Positions 23,357-31,607 of a DNA stretch of 34,022 nucleotides are shown piece by piece. This stretch comes from an uncultured Faecalibacterium sp. (lineage in GTDB: Bacteria; Bacillota; Clostridia; Oscillospirales; Ruminococcaceae). The position numbers and the translations under genes were made by a program. The stretch is from assembly GCA_934501115.1 (NCBI GenBank), contig CAKSTO010000027.1:1-34022 (forward strand), in the 5' to 3' direction. The notes under the pieces are model-generated. The model was not told the origin of the DNA. It saw only the letters and a list, made by a program, of their open reading frames with translations, and searched no databases. How positions within the stretch are numbered: position 1 is the first letter of the stretch; the number at the start of each line of letters is the position of its first letter.

Positions 23357-24391
23357 ATGAAAAACAAAAAAATTGCCAGCTTTCTGGCCGCAGCCGCAGC
23401 GCTTGTGCTGCTGGCTATGCCTGCATTTGCTGCCGACGAACAGACCGAACAGCCTGCCGCCGGAACGGCAGAGGTGCAGCAGGAGCAGACCACAGTGCCT
23501 GCAGAGCAGGAAGCCGCTTTGCCCGCCGATGCTCAGACATCCGGCGCACCGGAGCAGCAGCTCACCTATGTGGCGCTGGGCGACAGCATCACCGCCGGTG
23601 TCGGTCTGGAAGGACTGCAATCCCGCACCACCGATACCCGTCAGGATCTGGAACCGAACTTTGAAGGTTACCCTTCCCAGTGCTATGTTTCCCTCGTGGC
23701 CGATGGCCTTGGACTGGACCGGCAGCACGCCATCGATCTGGGCCTGTCCGGCCTGCAGAGCGGAGATATGCTCCGGCTCGTGCGCGGCAGCGATACCGAA
23801 GATCCTTCCTGGTATTTTTACTATCCGCAGTATCGTGAGTACATCAAAAATGCCGATATCATCAGCATTCAGATTGGTTCCAACGATGCAACGGTACCGG
23901 CCTTTTCCGCTCTGAGCGCCGCCACGCACCAGAAGAGCGAACAGCTTGTCGGTGTGCTGGTCAACGGCGTCATGCGCGACCTCAGCCCGGAGAGTTTCCA
24001 GCGCCTGAACGAGGGCCTTTCCAAGCTGGCCTTTACTCAGGACGAGATCCGTGACGTCCGTCAGCTGCTGTTTGAGGGCGGCACCAATGCGATCTGCGAT
24101 GAGGCCTACACCAAAGTCACCACAAACCTGCCCCAGATCATTGCCGAGATCCGCGCCCTGAACCCGGACGCGAAGATCCTGCTGCTGGGCTACACGAACC
24201 CTGTTCCCCTGCTGCCGGAGTGGTCGGGTCTTTTCAACCGTCTGAACCGCTTTGCCCGCAACCTTGCCCAGCAGAGCGAAAATGTGGCCTTTGTTTCTAT
24301 CTCGCTCACCCCGTCGTCCGGCACCGATGGACATCCCACCGTATCCGGTCACCGCTACATTGCAAACCGCATCATGAAAGCACTGAAATGA
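23357..24391 (+). CDS. Secreted SGNH/GDSL-family hydrolase
   Basis: This 344-residue exported esterase or lipase-like enzyme has an N-terminal Sec signal (MKNKKIASFL, a hydrophobic Ala/Leu core, and a cleavage site around AFA-AD). A Glu/Gln/Ala-rich linker of about 40 residues follows. The SGNH core has block I GDSITAG with nucleophile S77, a block II glycine in LGLSGLQSG, block III IGSNDA with N176, and block V with D324 and H326 (DGHPTVSGH), so the catalytic set is complete. It has no lipobox or cell-wall anchor and is probably released or loosely held by the linker. The start at 23357 follows AGAAAGGATC. Natural substrate unknown; deacetylation of glycans or lipids is possible. Confidence 0.9.
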   Translation: MKNKKIASFLAAAAALVLLAMPAFAADEQTEQPAAGTAEVQQEQTTVPAEQEAALPADAQTSGAPEQQLTYVALGDSITAGVGLEGLQSRTTDTRQDLEPNFEGYPSQCYVSLVADGLGLDRQHAIDLGLSGLQSGDMLRLVRGSDTEDPSWYFYYPQYREYIKNADIISIQIGSNDATVPAFSALSAATHQKSEQLVGVLVNGVMRDLSPESFQRLNEGLSKLAFTQDEIRDVRQLLFEGGTNAICDEAYTKVTTNLPQIIAEIRALNPDAKILLLGYTNPVPLLPEWSGLFNRLNRFARNLAQQSENVAFVSISLTPSSGTDGHPTVSGHRYIANRIMKALK

Positions 24392-24403
24392 TCCCCTCAT
24401 GAA

Positions 24404-24441
24404 AAAAGGAGCAGGTTCCTCTCCGGGAACCTGCTCCTTTT
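24404..24441. terminator. Bidirectional terminator, SGNH hydrolase / CydC-like
   Basis: AAAAGGAGCAGGTTCC (24404-24419) pairs perfectly with GGAACCTGCTCCTTTT (24426-24441). It ends both convergent units. Confidence 0.93.
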
Positions 24442-24448
24442 CTGTTGT

Positions 24449-26119
24449 TCAGCTCAGCCGCCCGCTTTCCACCGAAAAGCTGACGTCTGCCGCTGCCATG
24501 GTAGACTTGCGGTGCGACACCAGCAGCACCGTTTTATCCTTGCACTCTGCCCGGACTGCCCTGAGGATGATGCCCTCGTTCAGGCTGTCCAGATTGGAGG
24601 TCGGCTCGTCCAGCAGCAGGAACGGTGCATCGTGCAGAAATGCACGCGCCACACCGATGCGCTGACGCTCGCCGCCGGAAAGGGCACCGCCCAGCTCACC
24701 CACCGGGGTGTCATAGCCCTTGGGCAGGCTGCGGATGAAGCCATCCAGTGCAGCTTTTTTGCAGGCCGCTTCCACCTCTTCCCGGGTGGCATCCCGCTTT
24801 GCAATGCGGATGTTGTTCTCGATGGTGTCATCGAACAGTTCGGTCTCCTGGGTCACAAGGCTCTCCTGCGCACGCAGGGCGGCGGTGTTCACCCGGCGGA
24901 TGTCCTGTTCTCCAAAGCGGATGCTGCCACCGGACACATCCCAGAACCGCATCAGCAGCCGCAGGAAGGTAGACTTTCCGCTGCCCGAACGGCCCGTGAT
25001 GCCCACGATCTTCTTTTCCGGAATGGTCAGGCTCAGGTCATGCAGGATCTCTTCCTCGGCATAGGCAAAGCTCACATGCTCTGCCGCAGCACCCGCAAAG
25101 GCGGTGTCTGTGCCGTCGGTCACATCCGCAGTGACAGGCTCTTCCTCCAGCAGGTCCAGAACACGGTCGGCGCTGGCGAACACCTGCGTCAGACCCACAC
25201 CAAGGTTTGCCAGTGCCACCACCGGGCCAAAGGAGCTCAGGGCCGAAAGGGTGCACACCAGCACTCCCTCGGCACCCAGTTTTCCGCTCTGGTAAAGGCT
25301 CAGGCTGGTGCCCAGCACGGCCAGCACCGTGAGCAGGATCAGGGTATTGGTCAGGGCCACGGTCAGGCCCTCGCGGTACTTGAGGGACTTCTGCTTTTCG
25401 CCCAGCGTCTCACTGTGGGCCGTGATGCCCTCGGCACGGGCTGCGGTGTCCTGATACTGCAGGGTATCCTTCAGGCCCCGCAGGCTTTCCAGCACATAGC
25501 TGTTGGTATCGGCCAGTGCCTGACGGTACTCCCGGGCGGCACGGTCGCCGCGCTTTGCGCTCCACACCGGCAGGGCCGCGCCCACCAGCAGATAACCCGC
25601 CAGCAGCACCAGCGCAGGCAGGATGTGCCAGCTGCCCACAAAGCCTGTCATGCCGATGACGCAGATGCACGCGATGCAGATGGGCGAAATGGTGTGGGCG
25701 TAGAACACCTCCAGCGCCTCGATGTCGGCCGTGATGAGCGAGATCAGGTCGCCGCGGTCACGGCCTTCCAGCTTTGCAGGGGTCAGGCGGCGCAGCGCCC
25801 CGAACACCTGATCACGGATCAGGGCCAGCAGCTTAAAGGCGATATAGTGGTTGGACGCCTGCTCTGCGTAGCGCAGAACGCCGCGCAGCAGCGCAAACAC
25901 CAGAATGCAGGCAAAGGCCGTGCCCACGGTCCTCACCGGGCTTGCAAGCCCCAGCGCACGCAGGATGCCAAAACCGCCGAAGATCGTAATGAAGGTGGCG
26001 CAGAAATGGCCTGCCACCCCCATCACGATCGCTGCCAGCATAATGGGCAGCATGGGCTTTACCAGTACGATAAGCCGTCCCACAATGGCAAAGGGGCTGC
26101 GATGATTGCTCTTGTTCAT
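24449..26119 (-). CDS. CydC-like ABC transporter, fused permease and ATPase
   Basis: This 556-residue half-transporter has six membrane segments (about residues 15-310) and a C-terminal ATPase. Walker A is GRSGSGKST, the Q-loop is in LVTQETELFDD, the signature is LSGGERQRIGVARAF, and Walker B is FLLLDEPTSNLD. The segment RYAEQASNHYIAFKLLALIRDQVF followed by LEGRDRGDLISLITADIEAL strongly recalls CydC of the thiol exporter CydDC. No cytochrome bd gene is in view, and the pair sits with a DtxR-like regulator next to feo. Iron-siderophore or heme transport of the YbtPQ/IrtAB kind (exporter fold, import function) is an alternative. The CydD-like gene ends 2 bases upstream. Confidence 0.85.
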   Translation of the reverse strand: MNKSNHRSPFAIVGRLIVLVKPMLPIMLAAIVMGVAGHFCATFITIFGGFGILRALGLASPVRTVGTAFACILVFALLRGVLRYAEQASNHYIAFKLLALIRDQVFGALRRLTPAKLEGRDRGDLISLITADIEALEVFYAHTISPICIACICVIGMTGFVGSWHILPALVLLAGYLLVGAALPVWSAKRGDRAAREYRQALADTNSYVLESLRGLKDTLQYQDTAARAEGITAHSETLGEKQKSLKYREGLTVALTNTLILLTVLAVLGTSLSLYQSGKLGAEGVLVCTLSALSSFGPVVALANLGVGLTQVFASADRVLDLLEEEPVTADVTDGTDTAFAGAAAEHVSFAYAEEEILHDLSLTIPEKKIVGITGRSGSGKSTFLRLLMRFWDVSGGSIRFGEQDIRRVNTAALRAQESLVTQETELFDDTIENNIRIAKRDATREEVEAACKKAALDGFIRSLPKGYDTPVGELGGALSGGERQRIGVARAFLHDAPFLLLDEPTSNLDSLNEGIILRAVRAECKDKTVLLVSHRKSTMAAADVSFSVESGRLS

Positions 26120-26121
26120 GC

Positions 26122-27852
26122 TCAGGCATCCTCCTCTTCCAGTGTTTCCAGCTGCCGCTGTGCCAGATACAGGCGGCTGTAAGCCCCCTGCTTTGCCAGC
26201 AGCTCGGCGTGGGTGCCCTGCTCGATCACACGGCCATTGCTCATTGCATAGATGCAGTCGCTGTGCACCACGTTTGCCAGACGGTGGGAGATCAGGATGA
26301 TCGTCTTTTTTCCGGCAAGACTGTGGATGGCCTGCATGATGTCGTTCTCGCTCTCGGCATCCACGTTGGAGGTAGCCTCGTCGAAGAGGTAAATGGGCGT
26401 ATCATGCAGCAGGGCGCGGGCCATGGCAAGGCGCTGGCGCTGGCCGCCAGAAAGATTGCTGCCGCCCTCATGCAGAGCGGTCTGCAGGCCGTTCTGGCTG
26501 CGGCAGAAATCGGCCAGATTCACCTGTTCCAGTACGTTCCATAGCTCTGTTTCGGAGGCATCCGGCTTTGCCATGCGCAGATTGCTCTCCACCGTGCCTT
26601 TGAAGATGGCGGCGTTGTGGGGCACCAGCGTCAGGGTGCGCAGGCGCTGTTCCTGCTGCAGCTCCTGCACCGGCACGCCGCCCAGCGTCACGCTGCCGGT
26701 ATAGCCGGTGCGGCTGCCGGACAGCAGCGCTGCGATCGTACTTTTGCCGCAGCCGCTCTCGCCCACCAGCGAGACAAAGCTGCCCTGCGGGATGGTGAGG
26801 GATACATCGTTCAGAATGGTGCGGTCTTTCTCGTAGCCAAAGGTGACATGCTTCAGCTGCAGGGTGGTGTTTTCGCCGGGCAGGCGGTCGCCGTCGGCAG
26901 GCTCTTCCGCTGCCAGCAGCCGGAAGATCTTTTCTGCCGAAGCGGCGCCGTTCATGGCAATGTGGAAGTAGCTGCCCAGCAGCCGCAGCGGCAGGAAGAA
27001 GTCCGCCGCCAGCAGCACGATGGTCAATGTGGCGGTCAGGGTCAGCCGGCCTGCCGCAAACGCAGCCACCGCGCTGATGATGCCAAGGCCCGCACCGCCG
27101 TAGGCCATCAGGTCCATCAGTGTCACCGAGTTCAGCTGCATGGTGAGCACCTTCATGGTGATCCTGCGGAAGCGCTCAGCCTGCGCGTTCATCTGCTCAT
27201 GCTTCCAGCCGTCTGCCTGATAGATCTTCAGGGTGGTCAGGCCCTGAATGTTCTCCAGAAAGCTGTCGCCAAGGGTGGTGTACTCGCCCCAGTAGTTCGC
27301 CAGCAGCTTTTTGGCAAACTTCTGCACCGCCACGATGGACATGGGGATCAGCGGCACGCAGCACAGCAGGATGACAGCTGACCGTGCGTGCACGCCCACC
27401 AGCAGCGCGAACAGGGTAACAGGAGCCAGCAGGCTGTAGAACAGCTGGGGCAGGTACTTTGCAAAATAGGTATCGATCTGCTCCACGCCTTCGCTGGCCA
27501 GCATCACCACCTCGCTGGTGGCCGCCGTCTCGGTGTAGTTGGGGCCAAGGCGGGCAAGCTTTGCGTAGATGCTGCTGCGCAGGGTGCGCTTGACATCCTT
27601 GGACGCCCGGTCGCTCATGCCGGAGGCCAGCATGGTGCAGGCAAAGCGCAGCGGCACCGTAGCAAGGCACAGCACCAGCTGCTGCCACAGCAGGGCGCTG
27701 GTCAGGCTGCCCGCAAAGGCAGCACCGATGAGCCCCGCAACAGCCTTTACAAACACCACATTGCACAGCATTCCCAGCCACTGGAACAGCACATTCAGCT
27801 CCACATACCGCAGCGCACCGCGGTCAAAGGACAGCAATTTTTTGTTGATCAC
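26122..27852 (-). CDS. CydD-like ABC transporter, fused permease and ATPase
   Basis: This 576-residue partner of the CydC-like subunit has a membrane domain (residues 20-300) containing TYFAKYLPQLFYSLLAPVTL, a CydD-like stretch. Its ATPase has Walker A GESGCGKST, Q-loop-region LVPHNAAIF, signature LSGGQRQRLAMARAL and Walker B IYLFDEATSNVD. The Q-loop reads PHN instead of PQ, a possible asymmetry in the heterodimer. The GTG start overlaps the stop of the DtxR-like gene by four bases (GTGA, 27849-27852), with GGAG upstream, so regulator and transporter are translated together. The substrate is inferred only from the iron context. Confidence 0.85.
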   Translation of the reverse strand: MINKKLLSFDRGALRYVELNVLFQWLGMLCNVVFVKAVAGLIGAAFAGSLTSALLWQQLVLCLATVPLRFACTMLASGMSDRASKDVKRTLRSSIYAKLARLGPNYTETAATSEVVMLASEGVEQIDTYFAKYLPQLFYSLLAPVTLFALLVGVHARSAVILLCCVPLIPMSIVAVQKFAKKLLANYWGEYTTLGDSFLENIQGLTTLKIYQADGWKHEQMNAQAERFRRITMKVLTMQLNSVTLMDLMAYGGAGLGIISAVAAFAAGRLTLTATLTIVLLAADFFLPLRLLGSYFHIAMNGAASAEKIFRLLAAEEPADGDRLPGENTTLQLKHVTFGYEKDRTILNDVSLTIPQGSFVSLVGESGCGKSTIAALLSGSRTGYTGSVTLGGVPVQELQQEQRLRTLTLVPHNAAIFKGTVESNLRMAKPDASETELWNVLEQVNLADFCRSQNGLQTALHEGGSNLSGGQRQRLAMARALLHDTPIYLFDEATSNVDAESENDIMQAIHSLAGKKTIILISHRLANVVHSDCIYAMSNGRVIEQGTHAELLAKQGAYSRLYLAQRQLETLEEEDA

Positions 27853-28253
27853 TGGGCTTTCTCCATTTCTGCGTCATCCGCCGCTGTTCCGAACAGGCGG
27901 TCGTATTCACCGGTAAAGATCCGATCCGGCAATGCACTGGTCATGGCCAGCGCCGCCGCAAAGCGTTCCTCCTCTGACAGCGGCTCGCCGACCGGCGGGA
28001 AATGGGTCAGGATCGTTTTCAGCTGCCGATCCACCTGCTTTGCCACCCAGATACCGCGGTCGGTCATATAGATCTTGCCGTAATGCTCCTTTACGATCAT
28101 ACCGTGCTCCATGAGCAGGTTCATGATGCGCACCACCGAGGGCTTGGTAACTCCCAGCTTCTCCGCAATGCTGCGGGAGCTGATATCCAGATGGGTCTGC
28201 GAGACCTCGTAGATCGCCAGCAGATAGCGCAGATGCGCCGACGTAAGTTCCAT
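27849..28253 (-). CDS. Short DtxR/MntR-like regulator with altered metal sites
   Basis: This 134-residue regulator has a DtxR-type winged helix at residues 1-70 (HLRYLLAIYEV, RSIAEKLGVTKPSVVRIMNLL, KIYMTDRGIWVA). The following dimerisation domain is short, and there is no SH3-like third domain. The residues that bind metal in DtxR and MntR are not where expected. The RRHR-type His in the first dimerisation helix is replaced in VDRQLKTIL. The ACxxEH motif reads AALAMTSALPD, without Glu or His. It may sense something else or bind metal differently. I start at ATG 28253, 5 bases after GAGAGTGA, over the GTG at 28262. The dyad 28279-28294 lies in its promoter region. Confidence 0.82.
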   Translation of the reverse strand: MELTSAHLRYLLAIYEVSQTHLDISSRSIAEKLGVTKPSVVRIMNLLMEHGMIVKEHYGKIYMTDRGIWVAKQVDRQLKTILTHFPPVGEPLSEEERFAAALAMTSALPDRIFTGEYDRLFGTAADDAEMEKAQ

Positions 28254-28278
28254 CCCGATCACTCTCTTTCGTTTTGAT

Positions 28279-28294
28279 GTTACTCAAGGCTAAC
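28279..28294. promoter_or_regulatory. Candidate DtxR-type operator upstream of the regulator/ABC unit
   Basis: On the minus strand this reads GTTAG-CCTTGA-GTAAC, an imperfect dyad 25 bases before the start codon. It matches the GTTAG-N6-nnAAC pattern found upstream of feoA and of the DUF3793 gene. Confidence 0.6.
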
Positions 28295-28306
28295 TTTTTT
28301 CTTCTG

Positions 28307-28343
28307 AAAAAAGGGCGCGAGCCGAAAGTTCCAGCCCGCGCCC
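28307..28343 (-). terminator. Intrinsic terminator after the feo operon
   Basis: On the minus strand a GC-rich stem (28334-28343 with 28313-28322, one mismatch) is followed by six T (28312-28307). It separates feoA/feoB and the Cys-rich gene from the DtxR-like/ABC unit, although some readthrough is possible. Confidence 0.85.
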
Positions 28344-28360
28344 CTTGCGGTTTTTACCGA

Positions 28361-28531
28361 TCAGTGACAGCCGCTGCAGCCGCCGCAATTACCATTGCAG
28401 CCGCCCTCGCCGCAGCCACCGCAGCCGCCATGCTTGTGAGAGTGCCATGTGATCCAGCCCACACCGCCAAACACGATGACTGCCACAATGATCGTAGACA
28501 GATTAAAGTTTGCTGCCAGAAATTCCATCAT
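28361..28531 (-). CDS. FeoB-associated Cys-rich membrane protein
   Basis: This 56-residue peptide is easily missed by gene callers. An N-terminal membrane helix (about residues 11-29, LSTIIVAVIVFGGVGWITW) is followed by HSHKH and a Gly/Cys tail with six cysteines (CGGCGEGGC, CGGCSGC) ending in His. This matches the family of small cysteine-rich proteins found next to feoB in Firmicutes, possibly an iron relay or FeoC-like partner at the membrane. The ribosome binding site AAAGGAGA is 7 bases before the first ATG. Two adjacent ATG codons exist and I take the first. It starts 29 bases after the feoB stop, and the operon terminator follows. Confidence 0.9.
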   Translation of the reverse strand: MMEFLAANFNLSTIIVAVIVFGGVGWITWHSHKHGGCGGCGEGGCNGNCGGCSGCH

Positions 28532-28560
28532 AAAGCATCTCTCCTTTCAGCAGACGAAGC

Positions 28561-30759
28561 TTACTTGTTTGCAGTGATCTTGGAAACGTCGATCTTGACC
28601 TCGTTGTCGCCGGTGTACTTGTTGGGACGAACCAGCAGGTAAATAAAGCCGACCAGAAGTACCACAGCCACGACGGTGAAGAAGTTGAAGCCGACCTCAC
28701 CGGTGATCATGCCGCCCAGCTGGTAAACCACCAGAGCTGCGCAGTAAGCCAGAGCACACATATAGCCAATGGCGATGGCCGTCCATCTGCCGTTGTTCAT
28801 CTCGCGCTTGATCGCGCCCATTGCAGCGAAGCAGGGAGCGCACAGCAGGTTGAAGATCATGAAGGCGTAAGCCGACAGAGCCGTGTAGTCCTGCGCAACA
28901 GCAGCCCAGATCTCATCGCCGTTCTCAGACAGCTCGCCGCCGAAGTGGTACAGAACGCCGAAGGTGCCGACCACGTTCTCCTTTGCGATCAGGCCGGAGA
29001 CGGAAGCAACGGTCGCCTTCCAGTTGCCGAAGCCCAGAGGTGCGAAGATCCATGCGATCTTGGTTGCGATGGCAGCCAGAATGGAGTTGTCCTGATCCTC
29101 GATCATGCCAAAAGCACCGTTCTCGAAGCCGAAGCCCTGCAGGAACCACAGGATCACGGTAGAAGCCAGAATGACAGAGCCTGCACGCTTGATGAAGGAC
29201 CAGCCGCGCTCCCAGGTCGCACGGAACACGTTGCCCCATGCAGGCACATGGTATGCGGGCAGCTCCATCACGAAGGGAGCGGGGTCGCCTGCGAAGAGCT
29301 TGGTTTTCTTCAGGATCACGCCGGAGCAGATGATGGCTGCCAGACCGATGAAGTAAGCGGAAACAGCAACCAGAGAAGAACCACCGAACAGAGCACCTGC
29401 GATCAGGCCGATAATGGGCATCTTAGCGCCGCAGGGGATGAAGCAGGTGGTCATGATGGTCATGCGGCGGTCACGCTCGTTCTCGATGGTACGGGATGCC
29501 ATGACGCCCGGGACACCGCAGCCGGTGCCGACCAGAACGGGGATGAAGCTCTTACCGGACAGGCCGAATTTGCGGAAGATGCGATCCATGATGAAAGCGA
29601 CGCGGGACATGTAGCCAACGTCCTCCAGAATGGACAGCAGGAAGAACAGAACCAGCATCTGGGGAACAAAGCCCAGAACTGCGCCGACACCGGCAACGAT
29701 GCCGTCCATGATCAGACCGTACAGCCAGCCCGCCACGCCGATGCTCTCCAGGAAGCCGCCCAGAGCGCCCGGCACGATCTCACCGAACAGAACATCGTTG
29801 GTCCAGTCGGTGGCAAAGGTACCGATAGCCCAGCCGCCGTCTGCAATGGAGGTGCCCATGGACAGGGAGTACATCAGGTACATGACCAGTGCGAAGATGG
29901 GCAGAGCCAGAATACGGTTGGTCACGATCTGGTCGATCTTATCGGAAACGGTCAGGTGCTCCACGCGAGCCTTCTTCTTGACAGCCTTCTCAACGACGCC
30001 GTTGATATACGCGTAGCGCTGGTTGGTGATGATGCTCTCGGCATCATCGTCCATCTCAGCTTCGCAATCCTTGATATGCTGATCGATGTGGTCGACCAAC
30101 GCCTTGTCGAGCTTCAGCTCGTCCATGACCTTGTCGTCGCGCTCGAACAGCTTGACAGCGTACCAGCGCAGGAAGCGGTCATCGACCTTGCCCTGAATGG
30201 ACTCTTCGATGTGGGCGATGGCGTGCTCGACGCTGCCGGTGAAGACATGGGGCAGCTCGCCGGCCTTCCTGCCCTGAGCGGCCGCGATGGCAGCCTTGGC
30301 AGCAGCCTCGGTGCCCTCGCCCTTCAGCGCGCTGATCTCCACAGCCTGACAGCCCAGTTCGCTGCTCAGCTTCTTCAGGTCGATCTTATCGCCGTTCTTG
30401 CGCACCAGATCGATCATGTTGACTGCCATGACCACCGGGATGCCCAGCTCGATCAGCTGGGTGGTCAGGTACAGGTTGCGCTCGATGTTGGTGCCGTCGA
30501 TGATGTTCAGGATCGCATCGGGCTTTTCCTTGACCAGATAAGTACGGGAGACCACTTCTTCCAGCGTGTACGGCGACAGCGAGTAGATACCGGGCAGATC
30601 CTGGATGATGACATCCTTCTCGCCCTTCAGCTTGCCTTCCTTCTTTTCCACCGTAACACCGGGCCAGTTGCCGACATACTGATTCGAGCCGGTCAGGTTA
30701 TTGAACAGGGTCGTTTTACCGCAGTTCGGGTTGCCGGCAAGTGCAATCTTAATGCTCAT
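28561..30759 (-). CDS. feoB: Ferrous iron transport protein B
   Basis: This 732-residue membrane protein imports Fe(II). The N-terminal G domain shows G1 GNPNCGKTT (residues 9-17), G3 DLPG (about 54-57), G4 NMID and G5 SALKG. A helical GDI-like linker follows (residues 170-270). The C-terminal half is a polytopic permease with two Gate repeats, including the conserved Cys of GTGCGVPG and PCGAKMP. The length is usual for Firmicutes. ATG with GGAGG-like GGGAGGAAAGG upstream. Two feoA genes precede it and the Cys-rich peptide gene follows, forming one operon read right to left. Confidence 0.97.
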   Translation of the reverse strand: MSIKIALAGNPNCGKTTLFNNLTGSNQYVGNWPGVTVEKKEGKLKGEKDVIIQDLPGIYSLSPYTLEEVVSRTYLVKEKPDAILNIIDGTNIERNLYLTTQLIELGIPVVMAVNMIDLVRKNGDKIDLKKLSSELGCQAVEISALKGEGTEAAAKAAIAAAQGRKAGELPHVFTGSVEHAIAHIEESIQGKVDDRFLRWYAVKLFERDDKVMDELKLDKALVDHIDQHIKDCEAEMDDDAESIITNQRYAYINGVVEKAVKKKARVEHLTVSDKIDQIVTNRILALPIFALVMYLMYSLSMGTSIADGGWAIGTFATDWTNDVLFGEIVPGALGGFLESIGVAGWLYGLIMDGIVAGVGAVLGFVPQMLVLFFLLSILEDVGYMSRVAFIMDRIFRKFGLSGKSFIPVLVGTGCGVPGVMASRTIENERDRRMTIMTTCFIPCGAKMPIIGLIAGALFGGSSLVAVSAYFIGLAAIICSGVILKKTKLFAGDPAPFVMELPAYHVPAWGNVFRATWERGWSFIKRAGSVILASTVILWFLQGFGFENGAFGMIEDQDNSILAAIATKIAWIFAPLGFGNWKATVASVSGLIAKENVVGTFGVLYHFGGELSENGDEIWAAVAQDYTALSAYAFMIFNLLCAPCFAAMGAIKREMNNGRWTAIAIGYMCALAYCAALVVYQLGGMITGEVGFNFFTVVAVVLLVGFIYLLVRPNKYTGDNEVKIDVSKITANK

Positions 30760-30784
30760 TGCTTATTCCTTTCCTCCCTTTGGA

Positions 30785-31006
30785 TCAAACCACTTCGATC
30801 ATTTCGGCGTCAGCCTTGCGCACGCTCAGCTCGTAGTTGCGCACGGTCAACTCCATGGGGTCGCCCAGAGGCGCGACCTTGCGGACATAGATCTCAACAC
30901 CCTTGGTGATGCCCATGTCCATGATGCGGCGCTTCACAGGGCCTTCGCCATGGAGCTTGGCCACCGTAACGGTTTCGCCAACCTTGACGTCTTTCAGAGT
31001 TTTCAT
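30785..31006 (-). CDS. feoA: Ferrous iron transport protein A
   Basis: This 73-residue cytoplasmic SH3-like FeoA protein is thought to modulate FeoB. It starts MKTLKDVKVGETVTV and has the family hallmark RRIMDMGITKGVEIYV, followed by APLGDPMELTVRNYELSVRK. I start at ATG 31006, 9 bases after GGAGG. A longer in-frame reading from 31045 has no ribosome binding site. It is the second of two feoA genes in tandem, 25 bases before feoB. Confidence 0.94.
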   Translation of the reverse strand: MKTLKDVKVGETVTVAKLHGEGPVKRRIMDMGITKGVEIYVRKVAPLGDPMELTVRNYELSVRKADAEMIEVV

Positions 31007-31086
31007 TCTTAACCATCCTCCTCTGCTTGTCTTTATGGAGACCATTCCAGTTTCGGAGTAAGTCCCGTAAACAGCACAGCTGCTGT

Positions 31087-31302
31087 TCAGCCGATCATAA
31101 TGCGGTTTGCCATCGTTCTATCCAGCGCGATCCGGCTCTCCTTGACCTGAATGATCAGGTTGCCCGCGATCTCATTGACCACCGTCACCCGACTGTCCAC
31201 CACAAAGCCAAGCTCTGCCAGATGCAGACGGACTTCATCCTTGCCTGTGATCTTTCGGATCGTGACCGTCTCTCCCGCTTTTGCCATCGTCAAAGGCATC
31301 AT
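31087..31302 (-). CDS. Second FeoA-domain protein
   Basis: This 71-residue FeoA-family SH3-like protein is first in the feo operon. It reads MPLTMAKAGETVTIRKITG, then HLAELGFVVDSRVTVVNEIAGNLIIQVKESRIALDR, matching the FeoA fold including the LGF turn. It is clearly diverged from the second copy. Two FeoA proteins with one FeoB are common in Clostridia and may act as a heteromer. The start (ATGATG) follows GAAGGGAAGCGG. The promoter and several candidate operators lie directly upstream. Confidence 0.9.
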   Translation of the reverse strand: MMPLTMAKAGETVTIRKITGKDEVRLHLAELGFVVDSRVTVVNEIAGNLIIQVKESRIALDRTMANRIMIG

Positions 31303-31356
31303 ACTTTCCGCTTCCCTTCTTTTTGATATGGGATGCTGCGGCGGTTAGTCAGCCGC

Positions 31357-31376
31357 AACTATCAGCATGGATAGTT
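31357..31376. promoter_or_regulatory. Perfect dyad overlapping the feo -10
   Basis: AACTATC (31357-31363), a 6-base spacer and GATAGTT (31370-31376) form a perfect 7-bp inverted repeat covering the -10 edge and predicted transcript start. It could be an operator or a small hairpin at the 5' end of the message. Confidence 0.55.
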
Positions 31377-31401
31377 TATACTTACTAACCAGCCTTGTCA
31401 A
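31373..31401 (-). promoter_or_regulatory. Promoter of the feo operon
   Basis: On the minus strand TTGACA (31396-31401), a 17-base spacer and TAAACT (31373-31378). The spacer contains GTTAG of the candidate iron operator (31374-31389), so repressor binding would directly block polymerase. The leader is about 64 bases. Confidence 0.75.
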
Positions 31402-31607
31402 TCATTTTTCCATGATTAAAAGTTAGTTTGTATGAACAAACAAAATTATCTCCCGCATCTTCTTGAATTTTTATCACAATAAACAACAACTAACTCTTCT
31501 TTTTGAGCTAAAGTTAGCACATGTTTACATTTATTTGTTCTATCCTGTTCGCAGATTATCCATATTAACGAGCAATCCCCCGCCTCCGGTGCTCATCGCC
31601 CTGATAA

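Noticed and set aside
24449..27852. Toxin or multidrug exporter reading for the ABC pair
   Set aside because: The segments resemble CydC and CydD more than drug exporters, and the pair is embedded with a DtxR-like regulator in an iron locus. No bacteriocin or peptide precursor is nearby.
28361..28440. Cys/Gly-codon-rich GCCGC repeat stretch as a possible repeat array
   Set aside because: The repetition is explained by the Gly-Gly-Cys codons of the FeoB-associated peptide.
28945..30909. 654-codon plus-strand open frame opposite feoB
   Set aside because: It is antisense to a complete FeoB, and its composition (many H, D, Q, V) is typical of a reverse shadow.
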